45,063 bases of DNA from Fimbriimonadaceae bacterium (GCA_025455775.1 JALOLT010000022.1:1-45063), one strand, 5' to 3'; positions 17,652-26,300 are shown, counted from the first letter of the stretch. Numbers and translations: made by a program. The notes: a model not told the origin generated them from the sequence alone.

Positions 17652-18422
17652 TCAGACTGCCTCACCGAGATAGGCTTCGATCACCTTCGGATCGTTTCGG
17701 ATGGCTTCGGGTGGGCCAGCAGCAATTTCTTCTCCGTGATCGAGGACGACAATTTTCTCGCAGAGTCCCATCACGAATCTCATATCGTGCTCGATCAGGA
17801 GGACGGTCTTTTGAAATTCGTCTCGTATGCGACGGACGACGAGGTGGAGTTCCTCTTTTTCCTGAGGGTTCATCCCTGCCGCAGGTTCGTCCAGGAGTAG
17901 CAGGTCAGGCTGAGTCGCCATGGCCCGGGCGATTTCCAGCCGCCTTTGTTTGCCGTAGGGAAGGTCGGCGGCTCTGGCGAGAGCAACGTCGGCAAGATCG
18001 ACGACTTCTAGGAGGGCCATGGCTTGGGCGCGAAACTGTTCGGTTTCCCGGATCGCGCCAGGCAGGTAAAGGAAGGCGCTGAAGATGTTGGTCTTGTGGC
18101 GCAAAAAGGCTCCTACCATGACGTTTTCTACGACAGAGAGGGAGGGAAACAATCGAATGTTCTGGAAAGTCCGACAAATCCCCTTTTCTGCAATTCGGTT
18201 CGGGGGAGTGCCTCCGATCTCAGAGCCTTTGAACAGGATTTTGCCGGAGGTCGGTTTGTAGACTCCTGTGATGAGGTTGAAGCAGGTGGTTTTTCCGGCA
18301 CCATTGGGGCCGATGAGACCGAAAAGGTCGCCTCGTTCGATATCGAAGGAAACCTTGTTGACTGCGGTCAGACCCCCGAATTTGATGGTGGCTTCATCGA
18401 GGGAGAGGAGAGGAGTGGTCAT
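17652..18422 (-). CDS. livG: Branched-chain amino acid ABC transporter ATPase LivG-like
   Basis: A 256-residue ATPase: Walker A GPNGAGKTT, the ICRTFQNIRLFPSLSVVENVMVG segment typical of LivG, signature LPYGKQRRLEIARAMA and Walker B LLLLDEPAAGMNP. The LivG-specific C-terminal HDMRFVMGLCEKIVVLDHGEEIAAG segment is present. Its start overlaps the livM stop by 4 bases (ATGA). It would hydrolyse ATP for uptake of branched-chain amino acids or related substrates with the LivM/LivH permeases. A second ATPase (LivF) normally follows directly, but the next gene downstream is the serpin, so LivF must be elsewhere or LivG works as a homodimer. Confidence 0.93.
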   Translation of the reverse strand: MTTPLLSLDEATIKFGGLTAVNKVSFDIERGDLFGLIGPNGAGKTTCFNLITGVYKPTSGKILFKGSEIGGTPPNRIAEKGICRTFQNIRLFPSLSVVENVMVGAFLRHKTNIFSAFLYLPGAIRETEQFRAQAMALLEVVDLADVALARAADLPYGKQRRLEIARAMATQPDLLLLDEPAAGMNPQEKEELHLVVRRIRDEFQKTVLLIEHDMRFVMGLCEKIVVLDHGEEIAAGPPEAIRNDPKVIEAYLGEAV

Positions 18423-19645
18423 GTGGGGTTTGCACCTGGTTTTCCGAACCGAAGGGCCTTCATCGCTTTTTGCCAGCCAAACTCCTCGTGTCCAAAGATG
18501 CCTTGGGGCCGAATGAGCATGAGGACGATGAGGGTAACAGCGAGGAACACCATTCTGAGGGCACCCACGTCCCAGGTGCGGTTGGCGAGAACGGGGATGA
18601 GCCCGAAGACTGTCCCGAGGAGGACTGTGCCGATGATTCCACCCCCGACGATCCCTACGATTCGCAAGGTTTTGGTTCGTTGGGGGCCGTGATATTCATC
18701 GATGGTTCTCTTGACGAGATAGACGCTGACGATCAGGCAGATGGCCCCTGCCAGGAGGGTTGCTCCTGTGACTTGCCAGGGCTTGCCACCCTCTACCATA
18801 AATCTCGGCCACTCAGGGATGCTGAAGAGCAGAAGGGCTGCGATGACAGAGCCAGTTATTGACCCAGTGCCACCCAATACCACCATGGTGAGGATGAGAA
18901 AACTGACGTCCATTCGGAAGGTGTCTGGCGTGATGAGTCCGTCATAGACCCCGAGCAGGGCTCCAGCGGCCCCCGCGAAGGCAGAGCCCACGATAAAGGC
19001 GGTCACTTTGACCCGCGTGACGTTCACCCCCATTGCGGAGCTCGCTACTTCGTCTTCGCGCACAGCCAGGAAGGCTAGTCCGTGGGGTGTCTGGCAGAGG
19101 TTCCGGCAGACAGCGATGCAGAGGATAGCCAGGAGCAACACTGCCCAGAGAGACTTATCGTTTTTGTCGGCGATGTTCAGGCCAAAGGAGCCACCGAGGA
19201 ATGGTTGGTTAAAGACAATGATCCGGATGATCTCGCCAAAGCCAAGGGTGACGATGGCGAGATAGTCTCCTTTCAGGCGCAGGGAATGTAAGCCAACGAT
19301 GAGTCCTGCGATCCCTGCCGCAACTGCCCCGCCGAGGGCAACGACAAAGAGCCATGTTTCCGGGCCAAGGGGTTGGATCTTGTAGAGGGAGTTGGTGAGG
19401 GTTGCTCCCGCATAGGCTCCTACCATGTAAAAGGAAGCGTGACCGATCGAGAATTGGCCGGTGATCCCGTTGATGAGGTTTAAGCTGACAGCAAGAGTGA
19501 CGAAGAGTCCGGCCAGTACTGCCAAACGATAGATGTAGTCCAGAGATTGGTCTTGGGCTACGAGACCTCTCATGAAGAACTCAAACCCAAAGACAGCGAC
19601 GAGCGTGCCGATGATCGACAGAATTCGAACGACCCAGATTTTCAT
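18419..19645 (-). CDS. livM: Branched-chain amino acid ABC transporter permease LivM-like
   Basis: A 408-residue polytopic membrane protein with SLNLINGITGQFSIGHASFYMVGAYAG, LRLKGDYLAIVTLGFGEIIRI, FLAVREDEVASSAMGVNVTRVK and VVLGGTGSITGSVIAALLL, all standard LivM signatures. It forms the membrane channel with LivH. An extended C-terminal part (residues about 300-390) holds extra hydrophobic segments. Overlaps livH by 4 bases (ATGA) upstream and livG by 4 bases downstream, so the three are one translationally coupled unit. Confidence 0.93.
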   Translation of the reverse strand: MKIWVVRILSIIGTLVAVFGFEFFMRGLVAQDQSLDYIYRLAVLAGLFVTLAVSLNLINGITGQFSIGHASFYMVGAYAGATLTNSLYKIQPLGPETWLFVVALGGAVAAGIAGLIVGLHSLRLKGDYLAIVTLGFGEIIRIIVFNQPFLGGSFGLNIADKNDKSLWAVLLLAILCIAVCRNLCQTPHGLAFLAVREDEVASSAMGVNVTRVKVTAFIVGSAFAGAAGALLGVYDGLITPDTFRMDVSFLILTMVVLGGTGSITGSVIAALLLFSIPEWPRFMVEGGKPWQVTGATLLAGAICLIVSVYLVKRTIDEYHGPQRTKTLRIVGIVGGGIIGTVLLGTVFGLIPVLANRTWDVGALRMVFLAVTLIVLMLIRPQGIFGHEEFGWQKAMKALRFGKPGANPT

Positions 19646-20826
19646 ACTTTCTCCACCGCACTTGACCCGAGGAGGCCTCCTGGTCGGAAAAGAAGGATGA
19701 CGATGAGGATGACGAATGCGATCGCGTCTTTATAGCCGCTGAGGCCAACCCACACGACCAAGGACTCTGCAACACCCATGAGGATTCCGCCGAGAACAGC
19801 ACCTGGGATATTGCCGATTCCTCCAAGAACAGCCGCGACAAAGGCCTTGACCCCCAGGGCAACTCCTGCGAAGGGAGTGATGGCTGTTCCTTCGAAGGTT
19901 GAGTTCATCATGGCGCCTGCCCCTGCGAGGGCGGAACCGATCATAAATGTGTAGGTGATGACTCGGTTCACGTTCACCCCCATGAGAGAGGCAGATTGGA
20001 AATCGTGGTTTACTGCCCTCATCGCTCGCCCCGTAGCTGTCTTAAGCACGATGTGGCGAAGGATGATCATCAGGACTAACGCCGCGGCAAACATGATGAG
20101 TTTGCCTTTTTGGATCACGACGAAGACGGAGGCATCGTTGACTTGGGCTCGCAGGCTATTGCTCTTGATCGTGAGTTCACTGAGTCTTTCTCGAACCTCG
20201 AGGGCTTCTGGCGAGAGCTCGGAGGTCAGGGCACCTGGCGGGGCGAGTTCAGCAAGTCTTTCTTCCGCAGCTTTTTGAGCCAGGCTTGCAGTCTTGAATT
20301 CCTGTTTCAGAGAGGCAGGAGCTTGACGAAGTGTGAGGGAGATCGTATCTCGAAAGGGGTTGACTTCAGCTTGGATGTTCTGCTGCAACGGGGGAAGGAA
20401 GAGTTGTCCGCCGAATTGGAGGAGAAGTGACACGCCGATGGCTGTGATGAGGGAGGCAATTCTGCTTTGATTCCTCATGGGCCGATAGGCGAACCTCTCG
20501 ATCGTGACTCCGACCAGGCTACAGACTGCCATGGAGACGAAGAGCATGATGAGGAGGGTGACGATGTTACTGGTTGGCGGCTTTGCCGCTTGCATTCCCG
20601 TGGCAGTAAATCCCATGGCCCACGAGGTGAAGAGAGCGGCGTAGCAGCCGATCATAAAGACTTCTCCGTGGGCGAAGTTGATCAGACGAAGGACGCCATA
20701 CACCATTGTATAGCCGAGGGCGATCAAGGCATAAATCGAGCCGATGAGGATGCCATTGACCAACTGCTGAGGCAGAGCTCCAAAGTCCATTTGGAGCCCT
20801 GCCAGTGGTGATAAGAGAACGTCCAT
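19642..20826 (-). CDS. livH: Branched-chain amino acid ABC transporter permease LivH-like, with an internal insertion
   Basis: A 394-residue membrane protein; LivH is usually near 300. The N-terminal QQLVNGILIGSIYALIALGYTMVYGVLRLINFAHGEVFM and the C-terminal ATGRAMRAVNHDFQSASLMGVN and GGIGNIPGAVLGG segments are family signatures. Between residues about 147 and 235 lies a polar, charged, Ala/Glu/Leu-rich stretch (for example SLAQKAAEERLAELAPPG) that has the look of a helical hairpin or coiled coil, about 60 residues longer than the loop normally between those membrane helices. It would face one side of the membrane. Overlaps livM by ATGA; preceded by the binding-protein gene. Confidence 0.9.
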   Translation of the reverse strand: MDVLLSPLAGLQMDFGALPQQLVNGILIGSIYALIALGYTMVYGVLRLINFAHGEVFMIGCYAALFTSWAMGFTATGMQAAKPPTSNIVTLLIMLFVSMAVCSLVGVTIERFAYRPMRNQSRIASLITAIGVSLLLQFGGQLFLPPLQQNIQAEVNPFRDTISLTLRQAPASLKQEFKTASLAQKAAEERLAELAPPGALTSELSPEALEVRERLSELTIKSNSLRAQVNDASVFVVIQKGKLIMFAAALVLMIILRHIVLKTATGRAMRAVNHDFQSASLMGVNVNRVITYTFMIGSALAGAGAMMNSTFEGTAITPFAGVALGVKAFVAAVLGGIGNIPGAVLGGILMGVAESLVVWVGLSGYKDAIAFVILIVILLFRPGGLLGSSAVEKV

Positions 20827-20856
20827 TTCGTGGGCAAGTTCAGCGAGATACTAGAC

Positions 20857-22119
20857 TCAGAGGTCGCCCGGTTCGTAGGCTTTGCGGAAGACTTGTCCTG
20901 TTCGCGAGACTTCCACGACCAGAGCTCTCTTCGGGGGATTTCCGTTATTGCCCTTGAGGGTGATCTTGCCGCTGACAGACATAAAGTTCTCGGTCGCTTC
21001 GAGTGCTTCCAGGATTCCCTTGCTGTTGGGGGTCGTGGCTCTTCGGATGGCGTCTACTGCGAGCATCGTGGCGTCGTAGCCCAAGGCACCCATGGTTGTG
21101 CCGGGGGTGGTCGCGTACTTTTTGTTCCAGGCAGCGAGGAACTTTTTCACTTCCTCACGCGGCTCTTGGTTGTTGTAGTGGTTGCAGAAGAATCCGCCGA
21201 TAATGGCGTCGCCGCCGCCAGAGGTGAGTTCAGTCGAGTCCCAACCGTCTCCTCCCAATAGCTTGACATCCTTCATACCGATATCCCGGATTTGTCTGGC
21301 CATGGGGCCGACTTCTGGGAAGTAACCGCTCATAAAAATTCCGTCTGGCGTTTTGCCTTTCACGTTTGTGAGCTGGGCGGTGAACTGGGTTTCTTTGCTT
21401 TGGTAGAACTCTTCGGTGACGATTTCTCCTCCAAGTTCGGTGAATTTCTTGCGGAACGAGTCACTGAGCCCAGTGGAGTAGGGAGTGCTGCGATCGGTCA
21501 TGATTGCCACTCGTCGTAAGTTCAATTCGCGGTAGGCAAAGGCAGCCATGACAGGGCCTTGGAAGTCATCTGTGTAGCAGACTCGGAAGAAGTTGCCCTT
21601 TTGGGCGAGGTCAGTGCGGGTCGCGCCGATCGCGATGAGGGGAACTCCCTTTTCGTAGGCGACTTCGTTCATTTGGGCAGTGATGCCGCTCGCGACTTCG
21701 CCGAGCACGACCACGGCTCCGTCTGCGATGAGCTTCTGCGCAGCGTTCTTACCGTCCTGTGGGTTGCTAGCACTGTCCCCTACCATGACTTGGATCTTCT
21801 TGCCGTTGATGCCTCCGGCCGCGTTGACCTCTTCTTCTGCCAGCTTCGCTCCTGAGACTGTATCGATTCCCCAAGGTCGCAACTCTCCGTTTTGACTGGC
21901 CACAAGGCCGATCTTGATCGTGTCCCCCGTGATTTCATTTCCCGGGGCCTCGGGAGCAGTTCGTGCTGCTGTGGCTGGTGTGGTTCCAGCGGAGGTGGAT
22001 GTGCTGGGCGTTGAGGAGCCGGTACCTGTTGTTCCGGTCGGTTCGGCTGGCTTGCAGCCAACCATAAATGCGGAGATGGCCAGGGCACAGAGGCCTGCAG
22101 GCAACAATTGTCGAATCAT
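20857..22119 (-). CDS. livK: Periplasmic substrate-binding lipoprotein of the Liv transporter
   Basis: A 420-residue solute-binding lipoprotein: signal peptide with the lipobox FMVGC (near residue 22), a Thr/Ser/Pro-rich linker to about residue 60, then a type I periplasmic binding fold (IKIGLVASQNGELRPWGIDTVSGAKLAEEEVNAAGGINGKKI and KLLGGDGWDSTEL). It would capture the amino acid or related ligand and deliver it to LivHM. The start at 22119 is chosen because the lipoprotein signal begins there (AGAGAGAC upstream); longer starts up to 22248 add residues without family support. Ligand specificity cannot be told. First gene of livKHMG. Confidence 0.9.
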   Translation of the reverse strand: MIRQLLPAGLCALAISAFMVGCKPAEPTGTTGTGSSTPSTSTSAGTTPATAARTAPEAPGNEITGDTIKIGLVASQNGELRPWGIDTVSGAKLAEEEVNAAGGINGKKIQVMVGDSASNPQDGKNAAQKLIADGAVVVLGEVASGITAQMNEVAYEKGVPLIAIGATRTDLAQKGNFFRVCYTDDFQGPVMAAFAYRELNLRRVAIMTDRSTPYSTGLSDSFRKKFTELGGEIVTEEFYQSKETQFTAQLTNVKGKTPDGIFMSGYFPEVGPMARQIRDIGMKDVKLLGGDGWDSTELTSGGGDAIIGGFFCNHYNNQEPREEVKKFLAAWNKKYATTPGTTMGALGYDATMLAVDAIRRATTPNSKGILEALEATENFMSVSGKITLKGNNGNPPKRALVVEVSRTGQVFRKAYEPGDL

Positions 22120-22290
22120 GATGTCTCTCTTGGAATGTCGCCGTTGGATGCCCCATTGCACGGCGTTCAGTGGGCTGGAGTATACAGGATATTTGCCGGT
22201 TCGTGAAACGGCAAGCTCGGCTGAGGCGTTGAATTGCACAGGTGCCAAGTCGGTTCGTGTCGGCAGTGCCCATAATAGAGAGACAAAGCC

Positions 22291-23460
22291 ATGATTAGCT
22301 CGTTGCTCGTGACCCTTCCGCTTCTTGCCCAGCAGACTAAACCGATTGAGGTGCCGTTTCGGCTTGCCGAGACGGCGATCATCGTTGATGCCACGATCAA
22401 TGGCAAAACTGTATCGTGCATGTTCGACACAGGATTCTCGGGGAGCTTCAAACTCAACGAGGGGATCAATATCGGTAAGGCCACAGGCTCAATTACTTTG
22501 ATCGACTTTGTGGGGAGCTTCCAGGCCCCGACTGTAAAGATCAACGATCTCAGTTTTGGCCCCATGAAGATTGACCCAGCTGGGATGGCTGCGGTTCAAC
22601 ACGGAAACAACGACTACAGCCTCAGCTACGGGATGACGGTCGACGGCATCATGGGTCTCGAACCCCTGCGCAACACGATTATGGAAATCAACTTTGAGCG
22701 CAAAATGTTGATCTTCCACCCAAAAACCCATGATCTGACCAAAATGGTGCCAGACAACAAAAAGACGTTCAAGCCAGAAGTTCTTCCTGTCGGAAACGCC
22801 TCGGTGGAGCTCATGGTCGAAACAGAATCAGGGGAATACATGGTTCTAGCCCTTGACACTGGCAACAGCTTCTATGCGACCACCCACCGCGACGTCCTCG
22901 AAAGAATTGGGATTTGGAAGCCAGGAAAAAACCCTGTCTACACCAAAACCTCTTGGGTGGCGAGTGGGCCAGTTCAGAGCTGGTACCTGAGGATGCCAAA
23001 ACTCAAGATATACGGAGCAGAGGTGGAGAATAGTGTTTGGAGCATCATCGACCTTCCTTCCAGCCGGGCAACAGGAGATGGAACCGTTGGTTTCGGCTTC
23101 TTGAAGCACTTCAACACGACAATTGACCTTCAGCGCAGAGTGGTTTGGATGGAGAATTGGACTGGCAAGTTTACGGAGGATCCGCTTGCTTCGACTGGCA
23201 TGAGTGCCTTCAATGATCCAAGCACCAAAAGAATGAGAGTTGTGAGCGTGACTCCCGGCTCGTCTGCCGAAAAGGCGGGGATTCGCCGGGGAGACGATGT
23301 TCTCAGTGTCGATGGTAAGCAGGTGGTAGGTCTCACCTTTGACCAATTCCAAACCCTGATGGAAGGAGCAAAGGGCTCCAAGGTACAAGTGGCTCTTTCC
23401 CGAAGCGGAAACTTGATGAGAGTCGAGCTAGAGCGCACGGTCCTGGTGAATAGCCTGTAG
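22291..23460 (+). CDS. Two-lobed aspartic protease with a C-terminal PDZ domain
   Basis: A 389-residue protein. A short hydrophobic N-terminus (LLVTLPLLAQ) may be a signal peptide. There are two retropepsin-like lobes in one chain, each with a catalytic-type triad: FDTGFSG (D46) and LDTGNSF (D189). A PDZ domain follows at about 300-385 (PGSSAEKAGIRRGDDVLSVDGK). Bacterial aspartic proteases usually carry a single DTG and act as dimers. The single-chain duplication resembles pepsin in architecture, although the two copies are weakly alike. The PDZ domain suggests substrate recruitment. Whether both aspartates are active cannot be judged. The gene diverges from livK. Confidence 0.72.
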   Translation: MISSLLVTLPLLAQQTKPIEVPFRLAETAIIVDATINGKTVSCMFDTGFSGSFKLNEGINIGKATGSITLIDFVGSFQAPTVKINDLSFGPMKIDPAGMAAVQHGNNDYSLSYGMTVDGIMGLEPLRNTIMEINFERKMLIFHPKTHDLTKMVPDNKKTFKPEVLPVGNASVELMVETESGEYMVLALDTGNSFYATTHRDVLERIGIWKPGKNPVYTKTSWVASGPVQSWYLRMPKLKIYGAEVENSVWSIIDLPSSRATGDGTVGFGFLKHFNTTIDLQRRVVWMENWTGKFTEDPLASTGMSAFNDPSTKRMRVVSVTPGSSAEKAGIRRGDDVLSVDGKQVVGLTFDQFQTLMEGAKGSKVQVALSRSGNLMRVELERTVLVNSL

Positions 23461-23480
23461 CACTCCCTTGTTGTCAGGGG

Positions 23481-23630
23481 CTGGCTCACAAGTGATTGAA
23501 CCTCTTCGGTTGGCAGATGCCTGCCCCGCCGAGGCGCAGCCCCGAAGCGCAAGCGGAGGGGAGGGCGTGGCCTCGGGGAGGTGGGGCAGGTGATTTCACC
23601 AAAAAAGTGATTTAATCACTTGTGAGACAG
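23481..23630. repeat. MITE- or REP-like inverted-repeat element
   Basis: The ends are CTGGCTCACAAGTGATT (23481-23497) and, inverted, AATCACTTGTGAGACAG (23614-23630): 17 bases with one mismatch. Nested inside are CCTGCCCC/GGGGCAGG (23520-23527 and 23583-23590) and CCGAGGC/GCCTCGG (23529-23535 and 23570-23576), so the whole 150 bases can fold into one long stem. It also contains short palindromes GGTGA-TT-TCACC and AAGTGATT-T-AATCACTT. It lies between convergent genes. No target duplication is clear. It could instead be a bidirectional terminator or regulatory RNA; a second copy would settle it. Confidence 0.6.
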
Positions 23631-23689
23631 CTCACTTCTGTAGCTCGGATTCCGCCTGCCTTTTTTTCAAGTGGTTTAGGAGTCGAAGG

Positions 23690-24658
23690 TTAGAGAAAGC
23701 CGTAGGGGGCACGGAAGACGCCTTTCTCCGTGACAATCGCCGAGATGAGATCGGCAGGAGTGACGTCAAAGGCGGGATTCCAAACTGGGCAGTTCTCCGG
23801 TGCCACTCTCACCCCTTCGATTTCCGTGAGTTCAGAGGATTCTCGCTCCTCGATGGGAATCAGGGATCCATCGGAGAGGCTCGGGTCAATGGTGCTGCTG
23901 GGTGCTGCAATCACAAAGGGAATCTTGTGGGTGTGAGCAAGGGTGGCGAGCATGTCTGTGCCGATTTTGTTGGCAGTGTCGCCGTTGGCAGTGATCCGAT
24001 CCGCTCCTGCGACCACGAAATCGACTTTACCTTGCCTCATAAGGCTCGCTGCCGCAGAATCTGCGATGCTGTGGAATGGGATTTTGTCGTGCAAGAGTTC
24101 CCATGCCGTGAGACGGAGGCCCTGTTGCCTCGGCCTTGTCTCGCAGCTATAGACATGGGCCACTTTGCCTTGCGTGTAGGCAGTGCGGATGATGCCGAGG
24201 GCTGTTCCGTGTCCTGCCGTTGCCAGGGAACCAGTGTTGCAAATCGTCAGGATCCTCGCTCCATTCGGCACCAATTCTGCCCCGAACTGTGCGATCTTGT
24301 GGTTCATTTCAAGATCCTCTTGCTCGATGGCTTGCGCCTCGGCAAGGATCTTTTCGCGACTCCACTGTGAAACTGTGGCGATCCTGTCGAGGGCCCAGAA
24401 GAGGTTCACGGCAGTTGGGCGACTGTTTCGGAGACCCTGATCTGCGATGGCGCGATCTTCACCTGCCTGAGCAGCCAATGCCATGCCGTAGGCTGCTGCC
24501 ACCCCGATGGCAGGAGCCCCGCGGATTGCCATGTCTCGGATCGCTGATTCGACTTCTTGCCACGTGGTCAGAGTCAACCATTTCTCCTCGGCTGGTAGGA
24601 GTCGCTGATCTAGCAACAAAAGGGACTTCTCGGACCAACGCAGAGGGGCGATTGCCAT
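23690..24658 (-). CDS. mtnA: S-methyl-5-thioribose-1-phosphate isomerase
   Basis: A 322-residue enzyme that converts methylthioribose 1-phosphate to methylthioribulose 1-phosphate in the methionine salvage pathway. The eIF2B-like fold shows MAIRGAPAIGVAAAYG (near 43), the TICNTGSLAT catalytic Cys (C140), ADRITANGDTANKIGT with catalytic Asp (D220) and the VTPADLISAIVTEKGV C-terminus. The start at 24658 is chosen because the family N-terminus MAIAPLRW begins there; a longer frame reaching 25057 has no homology to the family and would overlap the opposite-strand receiver-like gene. Other salvage genes are not adjacent. Confidence 0.94.
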   Translation of the reverse strand: MAIAPLRWSEKSLLLLDQRLLPAEEKWLTLTTWQEVESAIRDMAIRGAPAIGVAAAYGMALAAQAGEDRAIADQGLRNSRPTAVNLFWALDRIATVSQWSREKILAEAQAIEQEDLEMNHKIAQFGAELVPNGARILTICNTGSLATAGHGTALGIIRTAYTQGKVAHVYSCETRPRQQGLRLTAWELLHDKIPFHSIADSAAASLMRQGKVDFVVAGADRITANGDTANKIGTDMLATLAHTHKIPFVIAAPSSTIDPSLSDGSLIPIEERESSELTEIEGVRVAPENCPVWNPAFDVTPADLISAIVTEKGVFRAPYGFL

Positions 24659-24757
24659 ATGGAATAGGGTACCTTCCGGTCTTGTTTGGCGACGTGGCCG
24701 ACACAAGCTCCAGCCTCTGGAAGGTTGGGGTATCCCTTTAGGATAAGTTAAACCCTC

Positions 24758-25084
24758 ATGCGCGTTTTGGTTTTTGAAGACGATCTGATCTGGAGTACTC
24801 GCCTGCGGCAATCGGTGCGCGGGCACGGCCACGATGTCACGATGTACACGGAGATCCCTCACTCGATCCCTCCGGCGGACGTCGCCATTTTGAACCTGGC
24901 TAGCGAGAAGATGATGAACGATAAGCTCATCAAAAAGCTCAAGGTTCAGGGCACGATGGTGATCGGCCACGCAGGTCACAAGGAGAGCGCCCTTCTGGCG
25001 AAGGGTTCTCAGGCAGGATGTGACCTCGTCGTGACGAACTCGATGCTTACCTTCCAACTCGGCAAGGTTCTAACGACGTTCTAG
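24758..25084 (+). CDS. Receiver-like protein lacking the phosphoacceptor Asp
   Basis: A 108-residue stand-alone domain with the fold pattern of a response-regulator receiver: a first strand ending in VFEDD, a helix, then AILNLAS where a receiver has a phosphorylatable Asp (normally ...DxxMP). Here the position reads Asn (LNLAS), and the later conserved Lys is not obvious. So this is likely a pseudo-receiver, which would be controlled by something other than phosphotransfer, or a distantly related NAD-fold protein. It has AGGAT upstream. The convergent SARP gene begins 8 bases after its stop on the other strand. Confidence 0.5.
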   Translation: MRVLVFEDDLIWSTRLRQSVRGHGHDVTMYTEIPHSIPPADVAILNLASEKMMNDKLIKKLKVQGTMVIGHAGHKESALLAKGSQAGCDLVVTNSMLTFQLGKVLTTF

Positions 25085-25092
25085 CGCAGCTC

Positions 25093-26220
25093 TCAGTCTC
25101 TTTTCATCGCTTTTTCCTCGACCATCTCGACCACGGCTTGGTTGCTGATGGGGGCCCTTTTGACGAGGCTGCGGGAGGCTTCGTAGACGCTTCGTGCCGG
25201 GGCACTCAGGAGGATCGTCCCTCGATCGGCCGCCATCAGCTGAGTTTTGAGTTCCTCGGCAAGAGGTTCGCCAGACTTGTAAACTTGGGTGTGGAGAAGA
25301 ATTCTGGCCCGGGGATGGTGTTGCAGCACCATTTTGGCGAGTTGGATGCCGAGAAGGGGGTTTGGCAATTCCGCCCATGTCATGTTTTCAAATCGTTGCA
25401 CCAGCGGCGAAGCAAAGTGTGGGGAGATGTTTGGCAGCTTAGCCCGGTCGGTAATCAACAACGTGGAGGTTTGCCAGGAGGTTGGATCAGAGCTGGCGAG
25501 GGCCTCGGCAGAAGTCAGGGTATGTAAGAGGCTTTGCGACGGCTTCTCATAAGTAGACCTAATTTCTCTTGCGACGTAGAGTGCCTGATCAAACTTGTTT
25601 CCAGCCAGGAGATATCGAATCACAAGGGCAGCTGCTTCGTCGTAGTGGGCGGTCTTGGCAAGAGCAGAGTCGATCAACTGCCACGCTTCGGCGAGGTCGT
25701 TTTGGGTCAAGGATTGGTTCATTAGGACGAAGACTGCTTCGAGGAAGTCGCCGACGGCTTGACTTCTGCGTGGCATCACCCATGCTTCGTTCATTCCCAG
25801 GAGCAGGTCGCCTTCGTAGAGGGCGATGAGGCGTTGCCTTTGCTCGGTTGCCTCCGGCGAATTTTGTCCGACACTTTGGGAAGTGAGTCTATTGAACTCA
25901 TCCCAGTCGCAGTGAACTTCGTCCTTTCGAATCGAGAGGGTATCTCGCGACTGGATGAGGATTCGATCTGGGTCGATATCGTTCTCCATCAGTTCTTTTC
26001 GCAGCTGATATAGGGTGACGCTGAGCTTATTGGGAAGGTCGCCAGGTTTGTTTGCCCACAGGGCCTTGGCAACTTCATCTCTGGATCTCTCCCCAGTATA
26101 GAGGCAGAGGTACCCTAGGAGGGCTCCCGCACGAGAGGTTCGAAGGGTGTTGACGATTTTTGTGCCTTGTCGGACTTCCAAGAAGCCAAACATGCGCACA
26201 TATGGTGCGTTTGGATTCAC
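25093..26220 (-). CDS. SARP/BTAD-type transcriptional regulator
   Basis: A 375-residue regulator. Residues about 8-100 read as an OmpR-type winged helix (VRMFGFLEV, SRAGALLGYLCLYTG, RDEVAKALW, NKLSVTLYQLRKEL), and 105-250 as the bacterial transcriptional activation domain (EGDLLLGMNEAWVMPRRSQ, then TPR-like helices). This is the SARP arrangement. A further ~110-residue C-terminal part is unassigned. The GTG at 26220 is preferred, with AAAGGGAGAG upstream. An inverted repeat at 26237-26255 lies in its upstream region. It sits directly beside the prophage repressor gene on the same strand and is most likely the last host gene before the phage. Confidence 0.82.
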   Translation of the reverse strand: MNPNAPYVRMFGFLEVRQGTKIVNTLRTSRAGALLGYLCLYTGERSRDEVAKALWANKPGDLPNKLSVTLYQLRKELMENDIDPDRILIQSRDTLSIRKDEVHCDWDEFNRLTSQSVGQNSPEATEQRQRLIALYEGDLLLGMNEAWVMPRRSQAVGDFLEAVFVLMNQSLTQNDLAEAWQLIDSALAKTAHYDEAAALVIRYLLAGNKFDQALYVAREIRSTYEKPSQSLLHTLTSAEALASSDPTSWQTSTLLITDRAKLPNISPHFASPLVQRFENMTWAELPNPLLGIQLAKMVLQHHPRARILLHTQVYKSGEPLAEELKTQLMAADRGTILLSAPARSVYEASRSLVKRAPISNQAVVEMVEEKAMKRD

Positions 26221-26236
26221 TTATACTCTCCCTTTA

Positions 26237-26255
26237 TCGAGCAATGTTTGCTCGA
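26237..26255. promoter_or_regulatory. Inverted repeat upstream of the SARP gene
   Basis: TCGAGCAA-TGT-TTGCTCGA is a perfect 8-base dyad, 17 bases upstream of the SARP start codon. It could be an operator for this regulator or a small hairpin. There is no T-tract on the minus side, so a terminator is less likely. It lies in the 80 bases between the SARP gene and the prophage repressor. Confidence 0.45.
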
Positions 26256-26300
26256 CCACTGTATTTTAAGTGATCTTTTTATGAAAATGCAAGATGGGGG

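Noticed and set aside
24659-25057. N-terminal extension of mtnA up to 25057
   Set aside because: The extension does not match the isomerase family and would overlap the opposite-strand receiver-like gene; the family start MAIAPLRW is at 24658.
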